The notes: a model not told the origin generated them from the letters alone. DNA of 64,000 bases from Linepithema humile (GCF_040581485.1 NC_090130.1:31287418-31351417), one strand, 5' to 3'; counted from the stretch's first letter, positions 50,386 to 63,855 are shown. Translations and numbers: made by a program.

Positions 50386-50841
50386 CTGATTCTCACATGC
50401 CTATCGCATTTACCGCGCTAGTCCAACTGTTTTATCGCGATACGCGCGTATTAAAATGTATTAAAACCATTACAATATATCAATTACGAGAATTAATTTT
50501 ATAACGCGTACCTATTAGAAATTTTTCTTATCGCGCTTTACTGAAATAGAATTATTCTTCAATTTATTCGGAAACGTTATTTTCTTTATAGTTTAAAGTT
50601 TTGTTACGATATATTTTCTATCGCTTTATTGAAATAAAATTCAACGTTAAACGTTATGAGCTTACTTTAAATGAACTATAAGCTTGCTTTTTAGTGTTTG
50701 ATTTAGAGATGTATTTTATCCGTATAAAATTGAAATAACATAAAGTTTGAATTAACAGAGAGGCAGCCGCCTATTTGCTATGAAACGCGATATTATTTTG
50801 CGGTGCAACGTGCTGCATAGCGTGGAAGTTTAAATTGCCGG
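50386..50841. other. spacer between repeat copies 1 and 2
   Basis: The spacer is mostly AT-rich DNA with no frame of note. Toward its end the words GCAACGTG (also upstream of copy 1) and GGAAGTTTAAAT (also upstream of copy 3) suggest that the repeated unit was once longer than the ~95 bp now aligned. Confidence 0.45.
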
Positions 50842-50938
50842 GTGTAAGTTGACCCGACTCGTTCGACATCATAAAATCCAGTCACGCCCCGGGGGCGGCT
50901 TCAAGATATAAGCGCGACATAAAGTCAGTTTCTTCGTC
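50842..50938 (+). repeat. copy 2 of a three-copy ~95-bp element
   Basis: The core CCAGTCACGCCCCG lies at 50878-50891, and CATAAAAT precedes it exactly as in copy 1. The stem positions CTTCAAG (50899-50905) and CATAAAG (50918-50924) keep the same 12-nt loop, but only five of seven pairs form. Upstream, GTAAGTTGACCCGACTCG aligns with copy 1. The loop GATATAAGC is shared with copy 1. Confidence 0.75.
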
Positions 50939-51204
50939 ATAAACATGCTTTTTCGACACAGCCGATGTTAAGTAATGAAAACATTCGTATTTGTTACGCA
51001 ACTACTCGCGCGATTCACTCCGGTCGGCGGCAAAACGAGATAACTGATGACGCCTCTTTTCGAACTTTCGCTAAGAAGAGAAAGCTCCTCTGCAAATCGA
51101 CGACTACGCGCATGATAATTCGATGTATCACCGGCGCGCGGCAACGGGGCGTCGTTCGCGGAAGTTTAAATCTCCGTCGAGTTCATCGCGCTCGCGTACA
51201 ACCA
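50939..51204. other. spacer between repeat copies 2 and 3
   Basis: The open frame 50965-51282 (+, 105 codons) runs through this spacer and into copy 3. It is arginine-rich and unrecognised. GGAAGTTTAAAT near 51160 repeats the word found 40 bp upstream of copy 2's core. Confidence 0.45.
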
Positions 51205-51304
51205 AGTCGAGAAAGCTGTAGTCGCCGGAGACATTGTGGAAACCAGTCACGCCCCGAAGACGCCTTTATGCTACGGCTGTAACATAAAGCCGGCCTCATC
51301 ATAG
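51205..51304 (+). repeat. copy 3 of a three-copy ~95-bp element
   Basis: The core CCAGTCACGCCCCG lies at 51243-51256. CTTTATG (51264-51270) and CATAAAG (51283-51289) form a perfect 7-bp stem with a 12-nt loop. The closing pair next to the loop is G-C here and G-T in copy 1, a change that keeps pairing. The CATAAAAT prefix seen in copies 1 and 2 is missing (TGTGGAAA instead), which makes this the most diverged copy upstream of the core. Confidence 0.7.
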
Positions 51305-51665
51305 TCAAGTGCGCCTCACCCGCAGTTCGGAAACGCCGGCAGAGCTGGGGGCGCGACGAGAAAAGATTTCACGTAACATGCAAAGCGACCGACGAGCCCC
51401 ATCCATCGACGGATCAGCATAAAAATTGCAACAAAGAGGAGCGTGAATTCCGCGGGGCCTAGTGCGCTCTCACGCGTTTGTGTTGCCGATCGACCGTCAT
51501 TCCGTCGCTTGTCGGAAATGGTACAAAGAGTGATCAGTGGTAGGCGAACGGCATCGTAAAGGCGGCCAAGTCGATGAAAATTGTCCCGACATAGCTGTAG
51601 AAAACGTGTAGAAGACATCGCGAGAAGCGCAAAGATTTGTAACAAGAATTTTCGCTTATTCACAG

Positions 51666-51685
51666 TTTTTTTTTTTTTTTTTTTT
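51666..51685 (+). repeat. poly(T) run, 20 bases
   Basis: An uninterrupted run of 20 T. On the minus strand it would be a poly(A) tail, but no retroposon body is recognisable beside it. Confidence 0.95.
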
Positions 51686-52344
51686 CAAGCAACAGAGCAA
51701 TAACGCTAAAATGTTTGTCTAACAGCATGCATGCGTTTATCGTTTGTTCATCGATAATATACGCTCACATTTGCCAGCGAGAAAATATATTACGAGATGC
51801 ATTTAAGTGGATTTTTCCCTTCCTCGGAAAAAAGAATAGAGATATTATGTATTCCTGGAAATGTGCTTCAAAGGAAATTTTTGACGTTATCTATCTTTAC
51901 ATCTTATCTCTTTCGCGGAAAACTTGGAAGAAAAATTTCATTTAGAGAGTTAATGGAAAATAGGTCGCGAGAGATACTCGAGACATTTCCGTTTTTGCAT
52001 CGACTTCCTCGCGTTTTCTACGCAGAAGAACGCAACGTAAAGTTGAGATCGACACAAAAATATAAGAAAGTCTTGCGGAGCGCTGCGGGGAAAACAGAGG
52101 GCCTCTTCTCTCTTTTTCTCATAATAATTGTGTGCCTCTCTGTTATAAGAATATCGGATCACAATCTCTGACTTTCAAGGAAATCGAGAACATCGTCTTC
52201 TATCGACGCATCGCTAAACGCGTCTTTCGAGCTAAAAGCATTTCGTTGCATGCGAGAGAAAAAAGAGCGCCGTTCTATCTGAAATCGATGTCTGAAAAGG
52301 CGCCGAAATAAAATATCATACCGGATAGCGTATCGCCTCCCTCT

Positions 52345-52390
52345 GCCCTCCCTCCGTCCTCCCTCCGTCCTCCCTCCGTCCTCCCTCTGT
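52345..52390 (+). repeat. 11-bp minisatellite, GTCCTCCCTCC
   Basis: Three close copies of GTCCTCCCTCC (52356-52388), preceded by one degenerate copy, in an otherwise pyrimidine-rich segment (52336-52394). The strand bias would permit triplex or quadruplex-complement structures. Confidence 0.9.
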
Positions 52391-55300
52391 CTCTTAATCA
52401 GAAAATGTGCGGCGCGCTTTTAGTCGGGGAATTTTTCAACGCTGGCGAAAGGGATACACTGTGAGATAAATGAAGCTAAGTAAACCAAATAAATAAGTAA
52501 ACCTAAGAATCGAGTGCGGCATTGTTTCCAGCAGCGCAGTTTTCTGCTTCCGATGCGATCGGGGAAAATGTGCGCTTCCGGATCGAAAAATAAACTCATC
52601 TTAACAAACCGTCTGTATACGTTTGAGCACAGCTGAAATAAATACAAAGGCGGGTTCTCTGTTATTCGAATAAAATGAATTCGATTCAGTAATGTATTAT
52701 CGGTGAATCTCTTGAACGCAAAATTCTTGTGTTTTCCGATACATATATAACGTGTCGTCATTTTAGTCGTTTTTCTAATGGCAAAAATAAATTGCATAAT
52801 TTCATATCTCGTGATTTGATATGTAAATTTATTTCCTTATTTATCGAAATCCGCATTGACACTGATCTGGTGCTTACGGTATATTAAATTCCAATTTCGC
52901 CGGCAAGGCGTTCATACATTTTAAAATATTTCTCATATCGATTGAATTTTTCATCGGAGAAATTTTAATCGGCGAGATGGTATCATAAAAGATGGTATCA
53001 CACATAATTAAATGACAAACGTTAAAATTTGAAAGATGTTTTCTCGATAGGAATATTAAATTTTCATCTCTTAAAAAGTGTCGGAATATTAATGTCTTTT
53101 AGTACTTATTATTATTGCACATTATCTGAATATGAGATATCAATATAGATATCAAATATTGTTGCACACAAATATCGTTACAAGCATCGATTTTGTAAGA
53201 CACTGATAAATTTATAAAGTCATCTCTATCTTCGATTTTTCATTATCGACATTCTGTCATCCTTCAGCGGAATACCAGCTTCTGCGAAGAAAAAAAAGAA
53301 TTCGAGTTCCCGTTTTAAGCAGGTCAAACACTTCGCCGCTCGCACATTCATGAAGCAAATTGCGCGAGACAGCGCGCAGTTTTAAGCGAATGGAGTTTCT
53401 GAACGGCACTGAACACTAGCGCACGAGTTCCCACATCCTTTCTTTCCTCTTCCAATCGACGTGATAAAACGCTCGCGCAATAAAATCCGGAATACCTGCT
53501 GAAGGTGGTGTAATAATTATCATCTGACCCGTTCGGATCGTTTATGCAACGACCTCGGGAAGAACTCGTCGATTAATAACCCGACGAAAGCTCCCTTGAC
53601 GACGTTAAAGCGCGTGACCCTTTTTTAAGTATACACGGTAGCTACCTTTTGCATAACAATGCGACGTCTTTGTTGACGATGGTCTCCGACGCTTCACCGC
53701 GAGAGTTCTTAAACAAAGAATAAAGTCCGCTTGATGTAAAAATATGAAGTGAATGTTGCTTCCTCCGAGACGCCTCCATTATGCAGCGCGAAGATTAATT
53801 CTCTTGCTTTCAGATGAATTCCCTTGTTTTAATTCTGTTTTAACTGCTAATATCGATTACGCGGTTGTTGCTAAATTCGCAAGAAGAAATTCACAATTAA
53901 CAGTAGTGTCGAGAAAAATAAAACGTCAACTTCTTAAAATACATATACATATATGATTTTTCGAATATAATTTTGAAAACCAAAGAAATCTGCGTACTGT
54001 TTTGTGATCGTTTGCCTTTTCAAGTTTGTCGTTTGTCTAATCCTAAACTTTTGCAGTATTTTCGAAAAAGAGAACGTATGCATTTGCACAGCGCGTTATT
54101 GAAATGACGTTGATGTTTAATGATGGCGGTAAAAATATTATTAATGACTGCACTACATCGTGAAAACTTGACAGTCGTTCCTCATAAACTATAATTTCTT
54201 GCATAACGTATTGTATGCTGCGCTTTTGTATGGTTCTTTCGTCTCACCGTTAATTCTTAGAGACTTATTAAAGATGTTGGCATAAAAGATGAACGTGTAC
54301 AAAGCAAGTTTGTCATTAAGAAATAAAACAAACATAAAAGGAAGTGCTTTAGCTCCTTCATCTCTCAGCTTTCTCATCTAATCAGTATAACAAAGTAACC
54401 TTCTAATAAAATCCTAAGCACTGCCTGAAACAGGTAATTAGACGGCTATTCTAGTGTGCAATTAAAGTGCGCTCAACTCCGATATCAAAGTTTCGCAAAA
54501 AGACAATCCGAGGTATCTCTAAATTTTCCGTGTTTTATTTCAACAAAGAAATTTCCATCGATTTTCAAAAAAAGCGCCGAACCAAATTTTCATTCGATTA
54601 CCAAACAAAGCTTAAATCACATTTTTTATATTCTCGTTTTTAAAGTTCTCATCTTTTTCAAATAAAAGATAATCGCTTCTTGTAAATATTCTCTCTTAAT
54701 CAAACAAGAATCCTTCCGCATATCAGCAATATCTTTTCCCCTTGCAGATTCACAATACCCTTCCGTCGCTAATTATTACAGACCGACAGTAATTGTCATC
54801 CGGCCATTTCGCAAATCCAACCAGAACCCGAATGGGAACCGAAACCGAAAGAAAGAAGGAAAGCGAAAAAGGGAGCTCCTCTCGTATTCTACGTTCACGA
54901 AAGCCTCGTCGCGTCGGCGGAAATTTAAGAACTTACTCGAGATTCTCCGTCGCCATCGCGGAACGGACAGAGGCTCTGCCCCTTTCTTTTCTCTTTCTCT
55001 CTTTCCCTTTATTGTTAGCAACCGTGGAGAACTCGTTTCCCACCAAGCCGCCATTTATTCTCGCGGTGTACATAACTGCCCTCGCTGAAAATCTCATCTC
55101 CTGACAAATTTCGTTACGTGCCCGCAGCAATTTCCGCGTATAAGTTCGCCGTTCGTCCCGCCCGCGTCCTGCACCACGCCTCCGAAAATCGAGTGCTCTT
55201 TCGCCGCGGTTTTCCCAAAAAATTGCGTAGAAGCTCGTTTCGAGTGTTAATCAACCAATGCAAACATGCTTGAACTGTGATTGACATTCTATCGTGTGAT

Positions 55301-55454
55301 TGAAACTCTCGTGAACAATTTTTGTTTTTTGTAAAGAGAAAGTTTAATACAGTACAGTGTGCCATTTTTTAAGGGCTTACTTTATTGTACAGCGTTTTAA
55401 TTTTTTAACAATACAAACAATAAAATTAAAAATTAATTTCAAAAATTGTTACTT

Positions 55455-55520
55455 TCTCTCTCTCTCTTTCTCTGTTAAAAAAAATATATTTTTTTTTTTT
55501 TTCCTTTATATATATATCAT
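55455..55520. repeat. low-complexity TC, T and TA repeats
   Basis: A (TC)n run (55455-55473), a T run of about 14 (55489-55502) and a short TA run follow one another in AT-rich DNA. Confidence 0.85.
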
Positions 55521-57618
55521 AGATATGTAGAAATACGCGTTGCATTGTTATATTAGACGACTTAAAGTCCACATGCAGTCAAAATGATAAACAGCTCATT
55601 AGATAACAAAAGTAATGTTAAAACTATGAAAAACGACACGAACTTTTCCGACAAGCCAATGTTACTCTTGAATGTTTGCCGTGCCGATATTGCCGCGAAC
55701 ACAGTTGAATTGTTAAGTTAAGTTTCTACTCACCGTAAAAAGTTTAATTACTTTCGTTTATGGCGATTTACCAAGTACCGCAAGTATCTCAACTGAAAAA
55801 CCACTGAAGTCCAGAGAATGTGTACAATAAAGTCTGTTTGGGTTGTTTTATTTCAGTTCCAGCAAATAGTATATATAAATTACACAGAATACACACAAAA
55901 GCGCAAAACGCTCAAATTCTCCGCTTTCCAAGATTTGCGATAAATTCAAAAAAATACAGAATAAATTCGAGCGAATTGTTCCTGTTTTTCTATTTTGAAA
56001 AATATTAGAAAACTAAATATTAGTTTTATTGTTTTATCGAACATTTTTATTTGCGAGGAAATCATGTACAAGATACATATGGCTAACACAACATCGAAAA
56101 AAAATTGGAGACTGCCAGATTTGCCTCTGTTCTCAATTCTTCGTGAACGCTGGTCAATTATTGGACGAAAAATTGGAGTGGTCACGCAAGCCGCTTTTAG
56201 ATAACGAGCCGACCACTGTATACGAACAGTCGCGCACGTACTGGTCGTCGCACCGATGATTACGAACGTGATTTAAACCTTCGCATTATGCGGAGATTTA
56301 CGCGGAAAACACGCGGCATAAACCGCGAGCACACCGGCGAAATCCTCGCTCGAAATCACTCACGTTCGAGTCAATGTGCCGCGAAATTTGTCGCACGCAA
56401 TCACGCAGCGACGCAGTTCACCGCAGAAACTATATAATGGCGCGCTATAAATAATATAAGCGGCGATTAAATCGGCGAGCTTCGGCGATTCGCGAAACGC
56501 CGCCGAAATTATGCGCGTAATTATGAACGCGCGCGCAGTTTTACACCCGGCAATAATGGTCTGTTATTTGCGAATATATCGCGCCGCCGTTCCTAATTTA
56601 CGTAACTCGTAAAACGGCAATGATGAACATTTACTTTCTCGTTAGAATCATCATTGTTAACCTATCCTACAAATTGAAAATAATTTCCGCCATAAACGTG
56701 CACGATGGGTGCTGTTTTAATTACTCTTGTTATGAATAATTCAATGAATTGTTTCATGAAAAGCTCAACATATATGTACATATAATTACTGCTGGAAATT
56801 TTGGAGTTGCGTCAAGTATTAATAGAATATCTTTCTGCAGCATTGAAACACACACATCTATGAAATATTTCTTCATTTATTCATTATCCAAATTTACATA
56901 TATCATGTCCCTGCTATAAGTATAATTAAAAATTTTCAGTTGGCTCTCAATGCTTTCCATTTTCGATGCTACGTACAATTTTGCATATTTGATTTATGCA
57001 TCGTATTCAATGAAATAGCTGTACACTGAATGCGGCTAAAGCGATTTCTCGCTGTTGTATTATTTAATAGAATCGTAGAAAGATAAACACGATTAGGTAA
57101 TTTGCCTAACCGCGTGTACGCATAGGATTAGTAATAAGCCGTTACCGTTTGTCATTATGCATGCGGAACTTCCGAATTTAGGTTTATTTACTTAACAGTC
57201 AATGCAATGCACGCAAGCGAAATTCATTCATGAGCAAAATTAATTAGACGCAATTATGTCAGTATGCGTATTAGTTTTCCAGCGGTTAACAGTCCGCGCC
57301 TGTTCAATACTGTATGCACGCCGCATATTCCGCTTTCATGTCACAGCGAGCAATAAAAAATGTCGTGACTGATCTAAATGTTGGAGAAAAAACCGTCGCG
57401 ACAGCAATATTTATCTGAACGTTGAACGCTCCGACGGAAAAACAGTTCAGCGTCGTTTCTTATCCAGCCACGCGTCAGCTCGCGCAGATAATTGTCGCGA
57501 TTAATTATTACATGCCGCAAGATCGGCACGATAATTATTACAACACTCTGGCGGATGATAAATTGTATTTCAGCAATTTGTTACCGCGTGATGACAGCCT
57601 GGTGATGTCGCGAATCGT

Positions 57619-57654
57619 TGCCACGTAGGCGATTGTAGGAACTGCGACGTGGCA
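57619..57654. other. inverted repeat TGCCACGT / ACGTGGCA
   Basis: Two exact 8-bp inverted arms are separated by 20 bases. Each arm contains ACGTG/CACGT, a half-site for bHLH-PAS-type factors. Chance is plausible. Confidence 0.45.
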
Positions 57655-58583
57655 TTTAGCGCGACGTAGGGATTTCCGGCGTGGAGAACCACCGGGAGGA
57701 AGTCTATAGCGAATGTATTCGTGAACGTCATTGTACGGCTACGAATCTTGGCAAGATACGGGGGACTGAGTTTATATAGACGTCGCTACGGTTCGCTAAA
57801 TGACACTTTTTATCAAAAGCCAGTCCGCGCAGAATGCACCCCACGGGAGTCGGCAACGCGGGATAAACTCGGCACTCCACCTCTCCGTTATGGTCTGGAA
57901 TATTAGACAGCGTCCGGATTCGCGAAAGAGACGAATCGAATAAACTTTTTCATTTCCAACTAACGCTTATTTACTCAAGATTTTGATGAGCTCGTGATTA
58001 CGTAATTGTGGTCGAATCTGGAAAATAATAAGAAGAATAAAAAATAAATATGGTTAAAAAATGCATAATGTATTCCAGAGCTGTGATAATGACAGAATAT
58101 TTTACGTTTCTATATATTTAAAAAATTTTCTCTAATAATTTTACAGAAAATGTATGTTTAAAATATTTAGCTTTGTCGTTGGAATATTCTCTGAGAAAGT
58201 GTGTAATTAACTTCTCATAATTGCGAGCGAGAAAAAGCTTGCCGAATCTCTCTCCTAATTTCGCCAAATTCTCCAAAATACGCATGAAATAACATGTTGA
58301 TGACGGGTAGTAAATGTTAGAGCGGCACAAGTGTCGAAGGGTTACAAAGACTCAAGAAATTGCAAACCCTTCCTGTCTCGCGTTTAACGTTTCGCTTGTC
58401 AAAGAGCAACACTGCGAATTTAAGAGCTCTTGTCTTAATCCGCGCAAATTTAACGATGCATCTGTGCATTCCTATGGAGATACATTCGCACAAATGCCGA
58501 TTCATGAAGACGAAGTTCTGCTATTCATCGCGGTTTAATAATTTGACGTGTGTGTCTCGCTTAATACTTTCAAGGAAAATACT

Positions 58584-58608
58584 TATATATATATATATAT
58601 TTTTTTTT
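58584..58608. repeat. (TA)n plus T run
   Basis: About nine TA units are followed by a run of T. Confidence 0.93.
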
Positions 58609-58696
58609 AATTACATTTTTAATTAAAGAATTTTAGAGAATTGATAATATGCTTGATGGTATATTTTATATGGCGATAATTTATTATTATAATTAT

Positions 58697-58720
58697 CACA
58701 CACACACACACACACACACA
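58697..58720. repeat. (CA)12 microsatellite
   Basis: Twelve uninterrupted CA units. The Thr-His run in the frame at 58649-58945 comes from this repeat. Confidence 0.97.
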
Positions 58721-61700
58721 AGTGCAAAATTTCGTGTCTTGCATTATTATATTTATTTGTTATTTTTTATTTATACACGAAAAGATAAATTTCACAGTTG
58801 TTCACGTAGATGTTCGTCGCCTCCTAACATTTTCTCCAAATCGGCGTCCTGTCTGCACGTACTGACCCAGTTAGCTTTTAAGCCCGCCATCCAACTGAAT
58901 TACACAGTACAGCTTCTGTACGTGGTCGAGCCAGGGGGAATGTGAGATTGATTAAAAAGGTATCAGGATCTGCAGTCGTAGATAGCAACCAGGACGCACA
59001 GTTGAACGTGTCAAGAGGAATTGCTCGAAAAATAATAGTTGAGAATGGAGCATCTCTAAATATATAACATGATTGGATTTTTTGATATTTTGCAGAAAAA
59101 CATCCAAATGCTAGTTCCATGTCGCTAATGCGATTTTACAACACGATGAAACGGAAACACGTGTATAGCCAACTTCTTTTCGACATTCTGTAGCAATCTC
59201 ACGAACGAATGTGAGAGACACTAAACTGAGAGTTGCACACGTATCTGTGCTGTTACATGTCTGTTGAACATATGCTTGCGCGCAATGCACAATCGGTATG
59301 TACATTTTGGCCATTTTGGTATCGCGAGGACTTTGTGGCGCTGGATTTGCGCCAATATGACTGCAATTAGAAACGCTATGATAATTTTCACAAAGCTGTG
59401 GCCATTAACCCACTTGCCGCTCGCTGAAAATATTGCAGAGCAGCGCGTTTTCCGATATCCATTGCCACCCAGCTATCTCTTTTATTCTCAAATGAAAGCG
59501 CGATAAAACGCGATGCACATTATCAAATTCCGTAAAGAAAGATTTGTTCAAAACCAAAAGATTAAAATGAACAATTTGATATGGGAGAAATGTTGCATGA
59601 TATTTTCCGAAAACTCTCTTTCGTGTAACAAATTCAACTAGCAACTTTTGAAATGAAATCTGAATGAGGATCTGAATCCGAGCTTACTTACTAATGCAAA
59701 TCGCTCGCTATTGTAACCACATCGTTATTGAAACGTGCCCATTGCTCGACTCGCGAACATTATGGATTCTACACTGCAAGTCTAAGCTTTTCGTCCTCAA
59801 TATCCTGGCGCTATCCTCGCTATCGAATCTCGCTTTGGTGTCGCGGGACTCTAAGGAGCGTCCTTTGTGAGACTGAACGTATAAACGCAACGCGAGATCT
59901 CGTGGACGAGGCAGCGAGACGTTATTAAATCCGACGCCGTGAGTGTCTAGCAGATAAGAAACTCCACATAAGGAATATTTTATTGCGCATCATGGCGCAA
60001 GAAAAATTATGTCGTATCTCCGCGCGTATCCCATGATGGATATTGCGCCAGGCGGAAATTTACTCTCATGACCGTGCGTGAGCGCGAAGAAAGAACCCGA
60101 CGTCGCGAGAAAATATATTTGAAGAAGATGTCTTACGATTTCCACCAACGGGAGCGTTTCCCATTTCATTGCCGAGACATTAACGAACCGCAAAAACAAT
60201 CCGGGAACGACTTGCATTGACTGATCGTATCGCGCAACGGCGCGGAAGGAACGTGTTCGTTAAGACTGAACCGACTAAACGTTGCAATCACGGAAAAATA
60301 TCGCAAACTTGCATACCATAATCTCTGTATAAATTGATATGTCGAAGCAAACTCGCGCGATTCTTGTTTGATCGGCCCGCATGAATCATTAGGTCAGCAA
60401 TTCTGTACGAATCTTATCAAGCACTTTTGATAAATTCTCCAATCATCAAAACACCATTAAATACAAAATTATTCGATTCGCATTTAACCTTATTTTCCAA
60501 GCTAATTTGACACATTGTATTATATTGAGAGAGCGCGTTGTTACACAAGAATCTTACAAACGGACAAAGCAGAATTACATTGCCTGATTGATAGTAATGC
60601 GTTTTAGCAATACAAATTAACTTATGCGCCAGTGACGAAATGTATCCGATGCAATGTAATTTCAACCCCTAAATAGCTACTAAATAGCAGCATAATAACC
60701 TCTCACTGGTATTTTCATTATATTCATCATTTCCAACGATAATTGCTTTCCATTGCCAATAGATTGCAGCCATTAATGAGGCTTTATTGATCCTTAATTA
60801 TCCCTTCTCCGAAAAGGAGAGGGAATCCCCGCTTCGCGGTGAAAAACTTTTTAAATCCTGTTTTTAGCCAAGGCGCTCGACTACCTCATCTATTTTCGTA
60901 AAACACTCAATTTTTCTTACTCAGCTCAGCGTTGCTTTAACAGCGCCGTGGTAAAACATCGGCGAACTTTTGCACTTCCCGCTTAGAAAATTCATTCGTC
61001 AATATTTCTTAGAAGAGAGGTGGAGCAGTTTTACCTCGCGACGCGCGAATCCGACGCGATGCCCCTTCGACAGGATGTTTTCAACATTTTGCGAAATTTA
61101 TGACGGCAAAGTCGAGCGCTAGTATCATCGAACGCGTAAATCCTACTTAACTAACAATAAGTTATCTGTCAAACTTTTTCTACGGCAGAAATACAAACAT
61201 GCAGGATTTGTATGCATCATTACATTTGAACAGCAAGCACTCTTTAATATAAATATGCAGATAAAAACATAATACTACTGTAAAATAACATTGAATAGTC
61301 AAATAAATTAACAATAAATTTAATGCTTTCTTAAAACGACGTTAAGATCGTAAAGGTAAAGTTTAATCGACAAAAATACATTGTTATAATTAATAGCAAA
61401 TTAATAACTTTACTAAATAGTAATTAATTTATAATGAATAACTAACATTAGAAGACGAATTCTCGTAAAATCCCAATGGTAGCAAAATCGCGGCAAGAAG
61501 TTTCTCGGTTGATAAATGTAAAGAGATAAGCGAACAACGTGCGGGGATTTTCCTGGACGGTCCTTCCATAATGCTCTCTATTGCGAGCGCAAATGCGAAC
61601 AAAAACGTATGAATCTGAAAGTCATTGAATGCGTACATATATCCGGGCCGAGTCGCAAAAACGTACCGGTAGGTGTAGACGACCTGGATCGACCAGCAGT

Positions 61701-62627
61701 CCGTGGGCTCTCGCGCAAGAAAGTAGATACGGTCGACAGTAAGTACGGCCGTTCTTGGTCCGCCGTTACGTCCGACCGTAGCGCGGACTATAACTACTCG
61801 CCGTATACTGCAGGGCGAAACCCGGAGCCATCGAAATTTCTTGTATTTCCTCGGTCACATTTTACAGTCGCTTCTCGCATTTATCGCACCAAATAATTGC
61901 GCGTTGTATTTTCTGCAAATTATGTGCGAACATTAAAATTCGAACAAGAAGTTTTAAAGTTTCTTTGCAGCTTTCTTCCCAATTGATTGTATTGCTGTTT
62001 TTCTGTACAAGTGGTTTATTCCATATTTTATACTTGTGTTCCTCGATAACTGCATAATCATTTTTGCTTCATACAATCGTATATTTTAATTATTTTTCCA
62101 CATATTGTATTGTTCTAGACCTCCTAAATTGAATCAAATTTATTTAACAAAGTATTTTGTAAAATGTAATAAATTGAGCAGCGCTAAACGTGAATGGTAA
62201 TAATACTAGTAAATGCAACTCAACTGTCATAAACTTGTCGTACAACGTGCTTGGCAGGAAATTGAGTCTTGTCCATTTGTCCTTATTCCTTTTCTCCGAT
62301 TTCCGCTTTGTATCATGAAGGAGATCATGCTATTGCAACAAAAATATCGCACCATATCCGCAAATTGTCGCATTATCATGCCTGTTGTCCGCGTGTCATT
62401 ACATAACGCAACAGGTCGACAAATGTAACTTTCCAAATCAACGCTGCATATTATAAATATTAATGAAACCATAGGGTCAATATTATGTTATATGAATGAG
62501 TCGCATCAAAGACAAACATAAATACAACTTGTTTTTTTTTGATAGATAATAATTTCAAATTTGTTTCAATAAAATAATACGCAATCTTTTATTATAAAAT
62601 ATTTTTAGTCTTTTAAATAATATTAAG

Positions 62628-62632
<5 letters not shown>

Positions 62633-62663
<31 letters not shown>
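62633..62663. repeat. (AG)15 microsatellite
   Basis: An uninterrupted AG run in AT-rich DNA. Confidence 0.97.
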
Positions 62664-62666
<3 letters not shown>

Positions 62667-63855
62667 TACATTAAAATTTCTATTTAGCAGCTTTCAAACA
62701 TAATAAAAATCAAATTAGCATCCATCTCAATCGTGATTTAATACATTTTTTAGCCACGTTATAAGATAAAAACACATAAAAGATAAAGTAAGTAAACCAA
62801 GAGCGTTTCGATCTTTTTCGAATATGTGTCCAAATCTGTTACGCAATATAACATTTTTATTGTTGCACGCCCAAGCAGCGCGACCCGTATGCGTTGCCAT
62901 AAACACCAGAACGCAATATCTTGAGTGTTGGAATAAACCATGTGCAACCGACGTGACTTAGATGTACCCACCGGAAATTGTTTGAAAGTTCATTTTACAG
63001 AACGCATTAAGATATGCCGGCGCTACCGCGCCCGTAAACCCCCGATGCACATATTGCACTCGGGCATAGCGCCTGTCATGAAAGTCACCCGTGTTTCGTC
63101 GCAACTTCGGAGACGGCAGCTGACGAATCATAAAAGCTCCCCGCTCCCTCCGCTCTTTACTTGTGTTCCGTCTTCCTCTCCCTTCTTTTCCCCGTGCTCA
63201 GTGTATAACCAACATTCTGCATCGCTTGCATTTTCCTCGCAACTACGTACCTGACTTCTCTTCACTTCGTTGTTTCTCTTTTTCGCCACATACAGAATGT
63301 GCCGAACTTTTCGCACATCAGGCTTTCGCGCTTTTTGATAAATTTTCCGATTTACAGACTTCTCGATGAATACCGATATCACTTTTACCGATTTCTTTAA
63401 AAACTTATTTTTTTGCTATTTTTAATTAAGTATTGGGAATTAAATATTGAATTCGAAACGCATTAAGTCAATTTGATGTTAAAAACAGTTAATTGGATTA
63501 TTTATTACACGACACATCTTAGCTTTTAAAGATATATTATCCCTTGTTCATATTTGTGCTGCTTTATCTATCTCCTCTTCCGTCTTCCTTTTTGTTATTC
63601 AAGTATTATACAGATACCTTATACAGATTCCTTCTTTTTATTTTTTTAATAAAATTCTATTATTTTCTCTCAAGTCGCGCGAATCTTTGTTACTGCAAGT
63701 ACTTAAGGTATCTTCTTTCCTGCCATAGTATAAGCGACAACGTGTCGAGGTCGTGTTCAACGCTACGATCGATACGAAAGCGAGCGAGAAATATTGCACT
63801 ATGTGTAAACAAATACTTTTCGAATAAGAGCACCTGACGAAGCGAATGCACTCCG

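Larger units (their letters stand above)
51305..57400. other. noncoding stretch, no gene recognised
   Basis: Open frames at 51316-51663 (-), 51797-52171 (+) and 52420-52797 (-) are unrecognised. AT-rich DNA lies at 52800-53260, 55380-55520 and 56640-57100. The stretch contains poly(T), an 11-bp minisatellite and short TC/TA repeats. Frames at 54776-55104 overlap on opposite strands. Confidence 0.55.
57401..61600. other. noncoding stretch, no gene recognised
   Basis: The plus frame 57422-57628 has a fairly protein-like composition (NYYMPQDRHDNYYNTL) but no domain or splice signals. An ACGT-armed hairpin lies at 57619-57654. TA and CA microsatellites occur at 58.6-58.7 kb. Frames at 59111-59928 overlap on both strands and are unrecognised. 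Confidence 0.55.

Noticed and set aside
51666..51685. Poly(T) run as the tail of a minus-strand retroposon
   Set aside because: There is no recognisable element or target-site duplication around it.
57422..57628. 68-codon plus-strand ORF of fairly natural composition
   Set aside because: It is short, starts at TTG, and has no credible acceptor or donor and no known motif.
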